Source: Flavobacterium sp. CF108
GTDB lineage: Bacteria > Bacteroidota > Bacteroidia > Flavobacteriales > Flavobacteriaceae
NCBI RefSeq assembly: GCF_900129795.1
Contig: NZ_FQWW01000001.1
Coordinates: 868,001 to 932,000, forward strand
Direction: 5' to 3'
DNA length: 64,000 bases
The position numbers were made by a program, and so were the translations under genes. Numbering within the stretch: the stretch's first letter is position 1; the number at the start of each line of letters is the position of its first letter. Of the stretch, positions 17,043 through 25,534 are shown one piece after another. The notes below the pieces were generated by a model. It worked only from the letters and a program-made list of their open reading frames with translations. It searched no databases and was not told the DNA's origin.

Positions 17043-17232
17043 TTTTGTAGATTTTATCCGCTAATTTACACAATTAACTTCTTAAGAATCATATAAAATA
17101 GAAGCATTTATTAATCTTTTATTTATCACAAATACAATTCTGAAACCAAAATTTCTTTCGTTAAATCGTGTCCTTATTTACAAAAAACGTCTTACTTTTA
17201 ACGTTTTAAAATATCCACTCAATTTTACTATT

Positions 17233-18024
17233 GTGACTAAAGACAATATCATACAAAATATTAAGGCTTTAAAAAGCCATTCTAATATAAACTACGGTAT
17301 CAAAACCAAAACTGAAGATTTTACCGAGAAGCTTTTTTATACTCTTTTTGATTCAAATGCGGCTCTTGACGAAAGTATTGATGAACTTGAAATCCGTTTT
17401 AAGGAAATAGCCGTTCTGGCCTGCAAAAAACCTCAAAATTTATGCGAGTCGATTTGGGACAGATTTGTAGCTAAACTTCCGGGCGTTTTAGAAAAATTAA
17501 ATCAGGATGCCGAATATATTTTAGAAAACGATCCTGCATCAAACAGTATTGATGAAGTTTATTTAGCCTACCCAGGCTTTTACGCTATTGCTATTTACAG
17601 ATTAAGCCACGAATTGTATCATTTAGATTTATTGCTGTTTTCAAGATTAATGAGCGAATATGCGCATAGAATTACCGGAACTGATATTCATGCCGGTGCC
17701 GACATTGCTTCGCCATTTTTTATAGATCACGCCACAGGAATTGTTATCGGGCAAACTTCCGTTATTAAAAAACACGTTAAGATTTATCAGGGTGTTACGC
17801 TGGGAGCTTTGAGCGTAAGCAAAGACATGAAAAACTCTAAAAGACACCCAACTGTTGAAGCAAATGTGTGCATTTATGCCAATGCAACGATTTTAGGAGG
17901 CGAAACCATCATTGGAAAAAACAGTATTATTGGCGGTAATTCATGGATTACGAAATCAATTCCCGAAGATTCGATTGTACTTAATACCACCACAACAGAA
18001 GTTAAAATAAAAGAAAAAAAATAA
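17233..18024 (+). CDS. cysE: Serine O-acetyltransferase
   Basis: A 263-residue enzyme acetylating L-serine with acetyl-CoA to O-acetylserine, the first step of cysteine synthesis. The N-terminal helical domain leads into YRLSHELYHL. The left-handed beta-helix follows with GADIASPFFIDHATGIVIGQ (catalytic His), IYQGVTLGA and GGETIIGKNSIIGG. The start is a GTG at 17233; no nearby in-frame ATG gives a full domain. It lies one base before cysM. Confidence 0.92.
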   Translation: MTKDNIIQNIKALKSHSNINYGIKTKTEDFTEKLFYTLFDSNAALDESIDELEIRFKEIAVLACKKPQNLCESIWDRFVAKLPGVLEKLNQDAEYILENDPASNSIDEVYLAYPGFYAIAIYRLSHELYHLDLLLFSRLMSEYAHRITGTDIHAGADIASPFFIDHATGIVIGQTSVIKKHVKIYQGVTLGALSVSKDMKNSKRHPTVEANVCIYANATILGGETIIGKNSIIGGNSWITKSIPEDSIVLNTTTTEVKIKEKK

Positions 18025-18025
18025 A

Positions 18026-18913
18026 ATGGGCCCACAGAAGTTACTAAACCTAATTGGAAATACTCCATTGATGGAAACTGTCAATTTGGTTAAGAATAAA
18101 AACGTTAAGCTTTTACTGAAACTGGAAGGGAATAATCCCGGCGGAAGTGTAAAAGACAGAGCAGCATATAACATGATTGCGGCAGCTCTTGAAAGAGGAG
18201 AAATTAAAAAAGGAGATAAATTAATTGAGGCTACAAGCGGCAATACCGGAATTGCGCTTGCAATGATTGCACAATTATTTCAAATAGAGATAGAATTAAT
18301 TTTACCGGAAGATTCTACAAAAGAAAGAACACAAACTATGCGTGCCTATGGCGCTACAGTTATTTTAACGCCTGCTGAAGAAGGAATTATTGGTTCAAGG
18401 GATTATGCCGACAAAAAAGTGGCTGAAGGCGGTTATATCATGTTAAATCAGTTTGCGAATGATGACAACTGGAAAGCACATTATAAAACTACCGGACCGG
18501 AAATTTGGAATGATACGGATGGGACTGTAACGCATTTTGTTTCGGCAATGGGAACTACAGGAACTATCATTGGAACTTCGACTTATTTAAAAGAAAAAAA
18601 TCCTGCAATTCAAATTATTGGCGCACAGCCAAGCGACGGTTCTCAAATTCCGGGAATTCGTAAATGGCCTCAGGAATATTTACCTAAAATTTTTGATGCT
18701 TCAAAAGTAGACACTGTTATAGATGTAAGCGAAGAAGAAGCACGAGAAATGACTAAAAGATTAGCGCTCGAAGAAGGTGTTTTCGCCGGAATGAGCAGCG
18801 GCGGCTCTGTTGCCGTAGCCCTTAAAATCGCCGAACAATTAGAATCTGGAGTTATAGTTGCCGTTATCTGCGATCGCGGTGATAGATATTTGTCTTCGGA
18901 TTTATTTGATTAA
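18026..18913 (+). CDS. cysM: O-acetylserine sulfhydrylase / cysteine synthase (CysM-type)
   Basis: A 295-residue PLP enzyme that converts O-acetylserine and sulfide (or thiosulfate) to cysteine. The PLP lysine is in NNPGGSVKDRAA, the substrate loop is EATSGNTGIALA and the phosphate loop is MGTTGTIIGT. The short length and the absence of a long C-terminal tail favour the CysM type. It is one base from cysE, so both are translated from one message. Confidence 0.92.
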   Translation: MGPQKLLNLIGNTPLMETVNLVKNKNVKLLLKLEGNNPGGSVKDRAAYNMIAAALERGEIKKGDKLIEATSGNTGIALAMIAQLFQIEIELILPEDSTKERTQTMRAYGATVILTPAEEGIIGSRDYADKKVAEGGYIMLNQFANDDNWKAHYKTTGPEIWNDTDGTVTHFVSAMGTTGTIIGTSTYLKEKNPAIQIIGAQPSDGSQIPGIRKWPQEYLPKIFDASKVDTVIDVSEEEAREMTKRLALEEGVFAGMSSGGSVAVALKIAEQLESGVIVAVICDRGDRYLSSDLFD

Positions 18914-19080
18914 AAAAGGGACAAAGCGACAAAGGTTCAGAGGGACAAAGGGTCAACGTAACTAAGTTTTTATAAACTGATTACAAACCTCTATAACTCC
19001 CAAAAGACGCACTGCTGTGCGCCTCTACAAAAAAACCTTTGCACCTTTGTACCTATGAACCTTTGTAACTTAAAAAGAAA
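18914..19080. repeat. Dispersed CCTTTG-type intergenic repeats
   Basis: The gap is built of variants of a 6-8 base phrase (GGGACAAAG, ACAAAGG and CCTTTGTAC/CCTTTGTAACTT) on both strands. An AAAGACGCACTGCTGTGCGCCTCT segment in the middle has a small GCACTGCTGTGC inverted repeat. No ORF is present. The last copy, AACCTTTG at about 19061-19068, resembles a weak -7 box before the reductase gene. Confidence 0.55.
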
Positions 19081-20067
19081 ATGCTTTACAGAAAACTAGG
19101 AAAAACAAACTTTAATATATCTGAAATCTCACTTGGAACCTGGCAGGTTGGAGGAAAATGGGGTTCGGTATTTAATGATAAAACTGCTGATGAACTTATC
19201 AATACAGCAATTGACAATGGCGTAAATTTTATTGATACTGCCGATGTTTATGAAAACGGATTAAGCGAAACTGCTGTTGGACGAGTAGTTCGTTCACGCT
19301 CTGAACGTATTTATGTAGCGACAAAATGCGGACGTCAGATTAATCCGCATGTGAATAATGGTTATCAGCCAAAAGTGCTTCAAAAATTTGTTGAAGACAG
19401 CCTTAAAAGAACCGGATTAGAGACTTTAGATTTGATTCAGCTGCACTGCCCGCCAACGGAAGTATATTACCGACCTGAAATTTTCGAAATGTTTGACCGA
19501 TTGAAAGATCAGGGTAAAATTTTGAATTTGGGTGTGAGTGTCGAAAAAGTTGAAGAAGCTTTGAAAGCAATCGAATATTCGAATGTAACAACAGTTCAGA
19601 TTATATTCAATCTATTTCGCCAGCGTCCGTCGCAATTATTTTTCTCTGAAGCCAAAAAGAAAGATATCGGGATCATTGCGAGAGTTCCTCTTGCAAGCGG
19701 GCTTTTAACGGGTAAATTTGATGCGAAAACTACTTTTGACGCGCAAGACCACAGAAATTTCAACAGAAATGGGGATGCGTTTGATAAAGGTGAAACTTTC
19801 TCAGGAATTGATTATGATTTAGGTTTAAAAGCCGTTGAAGAATTAAAAGCATTATTTCCTGAAACTGAAAACCTTGCTCCTATTGCTTTGCAATGGATTT
19901 TGAGTTTTAACGAAATTAGCTGTATTATTCCCGGGGCTTCAAAAGAAAGTCATGTTCTTTCTAATTTATCGGTATATGATTTACCAAAATTAAGTTCGGA
20001 GAAAATTTCTGAAATGAATAAAATTTACGAAAAGTATATAAAACAAGCTGTACATCATCTCTGGTAA
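19081..20067 (+). CDS. Aldo/keto reductase
   Basis: A 328-residue NAD(P)H-dependent (alpha/beta)8-barrel oxidoreductase. Catalytic residues are visible: Asp and Tyr in FIDTADVYENG, Lys in YVATKCG and His in LIQLHCPP. The cofactor-binding SCIIPGASKESHV lies near the C-terminus. It belongs to the YghZ/general stress-type AKR group by sequence style. The substrate cannot be inferred. Confidence 0.88.
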   Translation: MLYRKLGKTNFNISEISLGTWQVGGKWGSVFNDKTADELINTAIDNGVNFIDTADVYENGLSETAVGRVVRSRSERIYVATKCGRQINPHVNNGYQPKVLQKFVEDSLKRTGLETLDLIQLHCPPTEVYYRPEIFEMFDRLKDQGKILNLGVSVEKVEEALKAIEYSNVTTVQIIFNLFRQRPSQLFFSEAKKKDIGIIARVPLASGLLTGKFDAKTTFDAQDHRNFNRNGDAFDKGETFSGIDYDLGLKAVEELKALFPETENLAPIALQWILSFNEISCIIPGASKESHVLSNLSVYDLPKLSSEKISEMNKIYEKYIKQAVHHLW

Positions 20068-20090
20068 AATATAATGAATAACCTCAAAAA

Positions 20091-20123
20091 AAGGGAAGTT
20101 TAAACAAACTTCCCTTTTTTTTT
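20091..20123 (+). terminator. Rho-independent terminator after the aldo/keto reductase
   Basis: GGGAAGTTT (20093-20101) and AAACTTCCC (20106-20114) pair around a 4-base loop and are followed by a nine-T run. Confidence 0.85.
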
Positions 20124-20294
20124 ATAAATCTACCCTATTTTATTGCTTAAATATCTTTAAACAGCTTTTATATAAGTTTAAAGTTTTCTTCTTTGCATAA
20201 AATATTAATAGTAGGATATTTTTTTCGTTTATTCGCGCAACCATTTAAAAAAACAGGCATCTTCATATCAGATCCAAACCAAAATTACCAAACC

Positions 20295-20393
20295 ATGAAA
20301 AATATAAGTTTCTATTTAAAAATTGTATGCCTCTTAATTCTTTCCCGCGAAAGGGATGATGAAGAGTTAATGGATGAGCAAATAAATAATTAA
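20295..20393 (+). CDS. Possible small exported peptide
   Basis: A 32-codon ORF begins with a signal-like hydrophobic segment (MKNISFYLKIVCLLIL) and ends with an acidic tail (RERDDEELMDEQINN). It lies in the 374-base gap between the reductase terminator and the convergent kinase gene. The rest of that gap holds the terminator at 20091-20123 and a TTAGAATCTTAG-type repeat near 20411-20441. It could be a remnant of a lipoprotein or a chance ORF. Confidence 0.3.
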   Translation: MKNISFYLKIVCLLILSRERDDEELMDEQINN

Positions 20394-20441
20394 GCCCCAA
20401 AAGAAAAACTCAGAATCTTAGTATCTCAGAACCTTAAAAAC

Positions 20442-21491
20442 TTAGAGATCAAACTCAATTCTAAACTCAGCACCTTTATTTTTGCCTTCACTTATGGCAT
20501 TTAATCGGCCTTTATTTTTTTCGATAATCTTTTTGCATAAATAAAGTCCGATTCCGGTTGAGGATTCGTTAGCAGTTCCTAAACGGCTCATTTTGGTGAA
20601 TTTTTTAAATAATTCTTCCATCTGATTTTTATCAAAACCAATTCCTCTATCTGCAACAGTAATAACAAGATTGGAATCTTCTTTATAAATCCTGACTTTA
20701 ATATCGCTGTCAAAATAAGAAAACTTAATCGCATTACTAATTAAATTTACTAAAACCTGAACCAGCAAACCTTCATCAATCCAAAGTTTAGCTTCATCAG
20801 TTTCAACGCTCAAATTCAATATTATATTTTTATCCAGCAATCGTTGTTCAACCTGTTCGTTTATAAAAGGAAGGATATTTTCAAAATAAATGGTTTTAGT
20901 TTCCTGATTTACTTTTAAAACCTGATCTTGTTCTTTTAATAGTTTAATGAAGTTTTCGATGTATCGGAATTGCAGGTTAGTCGATTCACAAATTAAATCG
21001 GCCAGATGCTTAACCGATTCTGAAGGATTTTCGCTTAAGATTAATTTTGCAAGACCTTGCGGATTTCCGGCAAAGTTTTTTAAATCATGTGAAAGCATAT
21101 AAATTAAATCCTGCTTTTCGTTTATAAAACTTTCGGCCTCATAAATCGATTCCTGAATATTGCACATTAAAAGCCCTGCTTCATCAGTATATTCTGTTGG
21201 GAGAATTGATAATCTTCTTTTGTTTCTATAATCGTCTAATGATCTTGAGGCAATAGAAATAGGTTTTATCAGCTGTTTTAAAACTATAAGGGTTACAACG
21301 GTTGCCAATAATGTCATTATTAATGAAAAAATCAGAATCGATGAAGGTGAGATTGTATGTTCAAAAAAAAGAACAAAAAATAAAATTCCAATTAATGGAA
21401 TATGAATTCCTATCAAAGCGACAAATAAAAATTTTGACGCATAACTTTTTTTTAAAAAGCTAATTTGTGAAAGATTATGATACAACTTCAT
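20442..21491 (-). CDS. Membrane sensor histidine kinase (orphan)
   Basis: A 349-residue histidine kinase. Two membrane helices (about 21-43 and 50-72) enclose almost no periplasmic loop. A HAMP-like linker follows, then the phospho-acceptor His135 in MLSHDLKNF. The ATPase domain has N-box LVNLISNAIKFS, G1 DRGIGF and G2 TGIGLYLCKK. With so little periplasmic sequence it probably senses membrane or cytoplasmic signals. No response regulator gene is adjacent. A -7 box (TAGTTTTG) lies at 21502-21509. Confidence 0.9.
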   Translation of the reverse strand: MKLYHNLSQISFLKKSYASKFLFVALIGIHIPLIGILFFVLFFEHTISPSSILIFSLIMTLLATVVTLIVLKQLIKPISIASRSLDDYRNKRRLSILPTEYTDEAGLLMCNIQESIYEAESFINEKQDLIYMLSHDLKNFAGNPQGLAKLILSENPSESVKHLADLICESTNLQFRYIENFIKLLKEQDQVLKVNQETKTIYFENILPFINEQVEQRLLDKNIILNLSVETDEAKLWIDEGLLVQVLVNLISNAIKFSYFDSDIKVRIYKEDSNLVITVADRGIGFDKNQMEELFKKFTKMSRLGTANESSTGIGLYLCKKIIEKNKGRLNAISEGKNKGAEFRIEFDL

Positions 21492-21501
21492 AAAAACATA
21501 A

Positions 21502-21509
21502 CAAAACTA
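21502..21509 (-). promoter_or_regulatory. -7 box of the histidine kinase gene
   Basis: The minus strand reads TAGTTTTG, 10 bases before the ATG at 21491, giving a very short leader. Confidence 0.5.
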
Positions 21510-21616
21510 TTGATAATATATTGTAGCTTGGGGCTGAATATCAGGAACAAAGTTAACTTTTAAAGTTAATTAAACTAGTAAATTACACAATTTGATAAAA
21601 TATTATGAAAATAAAA

Positions 21617-21646
21617 TTTGTAAAAGTTTACAAACCCTTATTTTTG
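21617..21646 (+). promoter_or_regulatory. Complete Bacteroidota-type promoter for rlmD, probably leaderless
   Basis: A -33 motif TTTG (21617-21620), an 18-base spacer and a -7 box TATTTTTG (21639-21646) fit the consensus. The ATG begins at 21651, 4 bases after the box, so transcription should start at about the start codon. Confidence 0.65.
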
Positions 21647-21650
21647 CGCT

Positions 21651-23063
21651 ATGGGAAGAAAAAATACAGACAAAGTTGTCTTTCATCAAATTCAGGTTCT
21701 TGATGCCGGAGCAAAAGGAGTCTCAGTAGCAAAAGCTCCTGACGGAAAAGTAATCTTTATTCCGAATGTCGTTCCTGGCGATGTTGTTGATGTACAAACA
21801 TTCAAAAAAAGAAAAGCATACTACGAAGGAAAAGCCGTAAAATTTCACGAATTATCAGAACATCGTATTGATCCAATCTGCGATCATTTTGGTGTTTGCG
21901 GCGGATGTAAATGGCAAAACATGAAATACAGCCAGCAGCTGTATTACAAACAAAACGAGGTAAAAAATCATTTACAGCGTATTGGAAAAGTTGAATTACC
22001 GGAATTTGAAACTATTTTGGGTTCAGATAAACAGTTTTTCTACAGAAATAAAATGGAGTTTTCGTTTTCAAACAGCCGTTGGTTAACCGAAAAAGAAATT
22101 GGAAGTACAGAAGATTTAGGAAACAGAAATGCTTTAGGGTTTCATATTCCGAAAATGTGGGATAAAATTCTTGACATCGAGAAATGTCATTTACAGGAAG
22201 ATCCTTCAAATGCTATCAGAAACGAAATTAGAGCCTTTGCAAACGAGCATAATTTAGCCTTTTTTAATCCGAGAGAACATTCAGGATTATTAAGAACTTT
22301 AATGATTCGTACGGCTTCGACTGGCGAAATCATGGTTTTGATTCAGTTTTTTGAAAATGATAAAGCAAACCGCGAATTGGTTTTAGATCATTTATATGAA
22401 AAATTCCCGCAGATTACCTCTTTACAATATGTGGTAAATGCGAAACAAAACGATACGATTTACGATCAAGATATTAAGCTTTATAAAGGAAGAGATTATA
22501 TCTTAGAAGAAATGGAAGGTTTAAAATTTAGCATTAATGCTAAATCTTTCTACCAGACTAACTCTGATCAGGCTTACGAATTATACAAAATAACTCGTGA
22601 TTATGCTGGATTAACCGGAGAAGAAACCGTTTACGATTTATATACAGGAACGGGAACTATTGCGCAGTTCGTTTCTAAAAAAGCAAAAAAAGTAATTGGT
22701 GTAGAGAGTGTTCCAGAAGCAATTTTAGACGCTAAAGCAAACGCTGAACGCAATAATATTACGAATTGTGAGTTTTTTGTTGGAGACATGAAAGTGGTAT
22801 TCAACGAAGCTTTTATTGCACAACACGGAAAACCTGATGTTATTATTACAGACCCGCCGAGAGATGGAATGCATGCAGCTGTAATTGATCAGATTTTAAA
22901 AATTGCTCCAAAAAAAGTAGTTTATGTAAGCTGTAACTCTGCAACACAAGCACGTGATTTAGCCTTAATGGACGAAAAGTATAAGGTAACCCGCGTACGT
23001 CCGGTTGATATGTTTCCGCAAACGCATCATGTTGAAAATGTTGTACTTTTAGAACTTCGATAA
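21651..23063 (+). CDS. rlmD: 23S rRNA (uracil-C5)-methyltransferase RlmD/RumA family
   Basis: A 470-residue SAM-dependent m5U methyltransferase. It has an N-terminal TRAM domain (DAGAKGVSVAKAPDGKVIF), the iron-sulfur cysteines in CDHFGVCGGCKWQN, the SAM site LYTGTGTIAQFV, and the catalytic DPPRDGMH and VSCNSATQARDL with the nucleophilic Cys. It modifies 23S rRNA uridine (U1939 in E. coli numbering; an RlmCD-like dual role is possible). It is followed 14 bases later by two envelope-protein genes. Confidence 0.92.
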   Translation: MGRKNTDKVVFHQIQVLDAGAKGVSVAKAPDGKVIFIPNVVPGDVVDVQTFKKRKAYYEGKAVKFHELSEHRIDPICDHFGVCGGCKWQNMKYSQQLYYKQNEVKNHLQRIGKVELPEFETILGSDKQFFYRNKMEFSFSNSRWLTEKEIGSTEDLGNRNALGFHIPKMWDKILDIEKCHLQEDPSNAIRNEIRAFANEHNLAFFNPREHSGLLRTLMIRTASTGEIMVLIQFFENDKANRELVLDHLYEKFPQITSLQYVVNAKQNDTIYDQDIKLYKGRDYILEEMEGLKFSINAKSFYQTNSDQAYELYKITRDYAGLTGEETVYDLYTGTGTIAQFVSKKAKKVIGVESVPEAILDAKANAERNNITNCEFFVGDMKVVFNEAFIAQHGKPDVIITDPPRDGMHAAVIDQILKIAPKKVVYVSCNSATQARDLALMDEKYKVTRVRPVDMFPQTHHVENVVLLELR

Positions 23064-23077
23064 TTATAAAACGCTAG

Positions 23078-23650
23078 ATGAAAAAAATAATCTCTCTTTT
23101 ATTAGTCTTTACATTTGGTTTATCCAGCTGTGAGAAAGATGATATCTGCGACGCCAACACACCTACTACTCCAAGATTAGTAATTAAATTTTATAGCAGT
23201 GCAGATCCGTCTACACCAAGAAGTGTAACCAATTTAAGAGTTGTTGGTATTGGCGCTGACGCTGATCCTAACGGAATTGTTTTTAATGAAAGCGGCACTT
23301 CTACAACAAAATATCTGGCAAACGGAAATACTATTTCGATACCGTTAAAAGTAGATGAAGATACGACAAGTTATAGATTTATATTAGACTCTGATGATCC
23401 AAATCCGGATGTAACGAACAGCGATATAATAACATTTAATTATACACGTCAAACTTCATATGTATCCAGAGCCTGCGGTTTTAAGACTATTTTTATGCTT
23501 AATGAGCAAAGTACTGCACAACCTGCTACTTCTGGCTATATACGTATAGATGATCCTGATACAGGAGATGGCGTTTGGATGAAGACTTTAAATTTAAAAA
23601 CCCGTAACATTGAACTGGAAAATGAAACACACCTTGAAATATTATTTTAG
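23078..23650 (+). CDS. DUF6452 family lipoprotein
   Basis: A 190-residue predicted lipoprotein (MKKIISLLLVFTFGLSSCEK; lipobox LSSC). After CEKDDICD comes a beta-rich domain with TPRLVIKFYSS and a late YVSRACGFKTIF cysteine. This fits the flavobacterial DUF6452 family, which usually sits next to a DUF6048 protein, as here. Function unknown. It overlaps the next gene by 29 bases in another frame. Confidence 0.82.
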   Translation: MKKIISLLLVFTFGLSSCEKDDICDANTPTTPRLVIKFYSSADPSTPRSVTNLRVVGIGADADPNGIVFNESGTSTTKYLANGNTISIPLKVDEDTTSYRFILDSDDPNPDVTNSDIITFNYTRQTSYVSRACGFKTIFMLNEQSTAQPATSGYIRIDDPDTGDGVWMKTLNLKTRNIELENETHLEILF

Positions 23651-24446
23651 TCTTTGTTTCGTTTTTGCAATGCTTTTGGGACATGCTCAGGAAATAAAAG
23701 ATTCGACAGCAACAAAACCAATAGTTACCGAAAAACCAAAAGCCAAAGCTGCAAAACCTGCGGTTCAGGAAGTTAAGACAGACACCATTGTTCCGCCAAA
23801 GACAGACCGCTACGGTTTGCGTGTGGGAGTTGATTTGTACAAATTAACGAGAGGTTTTTACGATAAAGATTATAAAGGTGTAGAATTTACAGGGGACTGG
23901 CGTTTAACAAAAAGATACTATTTAGCTGCTGAATTGGGTTTTGAAGACAAAACTACAGATGACGACAGATTAAACTCTACGGCTACAGGAACATATATTA
24001 AAGGAGGTTTCGATTACAATTTGTACGACAACTGGCTTGATATGGAAAACCTTATTACAATTGGTTTACGAGGCGGTTTTAGTTCTTTCAGTCAAGATTT
24101 AAATAGCTATAAAATTTACAATTCAAATCCGTATTGGGGAGAAAAACCTGCAATTGAAGCAAATCAAAAAAACAGTGGTTTAAGTGCTGCGTGGCTTGAA
24201 GTTGCGGGAGGAATTAAAGCAGAAGTTTTCGATAATCTATTCGTAGGTTTTGGTGTTCAGTTGAAACTTTTGGTGATGAACAATAAACCTTCCGGCTTTG
24301 ACAACCTTTATATTCCGGGTTTCAATAGAACTTATGACGGAAGTTTTGGTGTAGGTTTTAACTATACCGTTTCATATTTCATTCCTATTTATAAGAAAAA
24401 GGTAATCGTGCCTGAAATTCAAAAACAAGCACCTAAAAAGAAATAG
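23622..24446 (+). CDS. DUF6048 family outer-membrane-like protein
   Basis: A 274-residue exported protein with a signal peptide ending at GHAQ, a Lys/Pro/Ala-rich linker (about 25-60) and a beta-strand-rich body with repeated aromatic ends (YGLRVGVDLYKL, GYNY-like turns, GVGFNYTVSYFIPI), suggesting a small outer-membrane barrel. I start it at the ATG at 23622, inside the end of the DUF6452 gene. The two genes are a conserved flavobacterial pair of unknown role. Confidence 0.82.
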   Translation: MKHTLKYYFSLCFVFAMLLGHAQEIKDSTATKPIVTEKPKAKAAKPAVQEVKTDTIVPPKTDRYGLRVGVDLYKLTRGFYDKDYKGVEFTGDWRLTKRYYLAAELGFEDKTTDDDRLNSTATGTYIKGGFDYNLYDNWLDMENLITIGLRGGFSSFSQDLNSYKIYNSNPYWGEKPAIEANQKNSGLSAAWLEVAGGIKAEVFDNLFVGFGVQLKLLVMNNKPSGFDNLYIPGFNRTYDGSFGVGFNYTVSYFIPIYKKKVIVPEIQKQAPKKK

Positions 24447-24456
24447 TTTAAAAAAA

Positions 24457-24482
24457 TAAAAGCCACGAATTCGTGGCTTTTT
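24457..24482. terminator. Perfect palindromic bidirectional terminator
   Basis: AAAAGCCACGAATTCGTGGCTTTT is fully self-complementary apart from an optional 4-base loop, and lies between convergent genes. The GCCACGAATTCGTGGC core recurs in variant form in the repeat at 34392-34486. Confidence 0.8.
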
Positions 24483-24496
24483 TATACTTATTTAAT

Positions 24497-25189
24497 TTAA
24501 GACAACTGAAATTCAACAGCCGCTTTTGCATGTATCAATGTTGTATCAAAAATAGGAACTGACAAATCTCCTTCTTTTATTACTAAAGGAATTTCGGTAC
24601 AACCTAAAATAATTCCTTCTGCACCGTTATTAATCAGTTCGTTAGCAATTTCTATATAACGTTTTTTCATTTCATCGGTTACAATTCCTCTTCCTAATTC
24701 TTCGAAAATTGTATAATGAATAAAATCTTTATCATTTTCGCTGGCAGGAATTATGGCTTCGATACCTTGTGCAGCCAGTTTATCTTTAAAGAAATCAAGT
24801 TCCATTGTAAACTTAGTTCCCAATAAACCCACTTTTTTAAGCTGTTGTTTTTGAATTTCAACTGCAGTTTCAACCGCAATATGAATAACTGGTAAATTAA
24901 TCGCTTCCTGAAGTTTATCTGCAATTAAATGCATCGTATTGGCACATAAAATAATAGCTTCTGCCCCGCCCGATTTTAAAAATTCACAGCCTTTAAAAAG
25001 CATATTAAAAGTAGAATCCCAATCGTTATTGTCATTATTACTTTTTATATCAGCATAATTAAAAGAATACACCAAACATTCAGAGAAGTTTAAACCTCCC
25101 AGCTTTTCGTTAATTCCAAGATTTATAAGTTTGTAATAATCTGTGGTCGAAACCCAGCTTATACCGCCAATAAGTCCAATTTTCCTCAT
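24497..25189 (-). CDS. Aspartate/glutamate racemase family protein
   Basis: A 230-residue member of the PLP-independent amino-acid racemase family. The N-terminus is KIGLIGGISWVSTTDYY. The two catalytic cysteines lie in AIILCANTMH and IILGCTEIPL, both present. It would interconvert D- and L-amino acids (Asp or broad range). It follows a small membrane-protein gene by 18 bases. Confidence 0.88.
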   Translation of the reverse strand: MRKIGLIGGISWVSTTDYYKLINLGINEKLGGLNFSECLVYSFNYADIKSNNDNNDWDSTFNMLFKGCEFLKSGGAEAIILCANTMHLIADKLQEAINLPVIHIAVETAVEIQKQQLKKVGLLGTKFTMELDFFKDKLAAQGIEAIIPASENDKDFIHYTIFEELGRGIVTDEMKKRYIEIANELINNGAEGIILGCTEIPLVIKEGDLSVPIFDTTLIHAKAAVEFQLS

Positions 25190-25207
25190 ATTGCTGATTT
25201 TAAAAAA

Positions 25208-25444
25208 TTATCCAATAACTCTAATCCCTTTTATAAAAATCCATTTCATAAAAAGTTTTTCGCCGTCTTTTGTTTTCACAGCCTGAAATTTAGGCGCAAT
25301 AATAGTCGCCGCAACAAACGATGTCATCGGAATCCAAATTCCGGTTAATCCTGTATATTCTGCAATTATAAATCTTCCTAAAATAAATAGAATCGCGAAA
25401 CTTCCTAATTGGTATAGAAAAGCTCTTACTTGTAGTTTTGTCAT
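25208..25444 (-). CDS. Small two-helix membrane protein
   Basis: A 78-residue protein starting at MTKLQVRAFLYQ with two hydrophobic helices (about 10-24 and 30-48) and a basic tail. A longer frame from 25483 includes CCTTTG-type repeat sequence, so the ATG at 25444 is preferred. Family not recognised. Probably co-transcribed with the racemase gene. Confidence 0.7.
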   Translation of the reverse strand: MTKLQVRAFLYQLGSFAILFILGRFIIAEYTGLTGIWIPMTSFVAATIIAPKFQAVKTKDGEKLFMKWIFIKGIRVIG

Positions 25445-25454
25445 TTTTTTTCTT

Positions 25455-25534
25455 TTTTGAGGTTCAGAGTTACAAAGGTTCAAAGAGACAAAGTTTTTAA
25501 ACCTCTGTTCCTTTGAACCTTTGTCCCTTTGTTA
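25455..25534. repeat. Dispersed CCTTTG-type intergenic repeats
   Basis: About 80 bases carry GGTTCAGAGTTACAAAGGTTCAAA-like and TTGAACCTTTGTCCCTTTG-like phrases facing each other, so the stretch can fold on itself. The phrases match those at 12833-12862 and 18914-19080. Confidence 0.55.
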
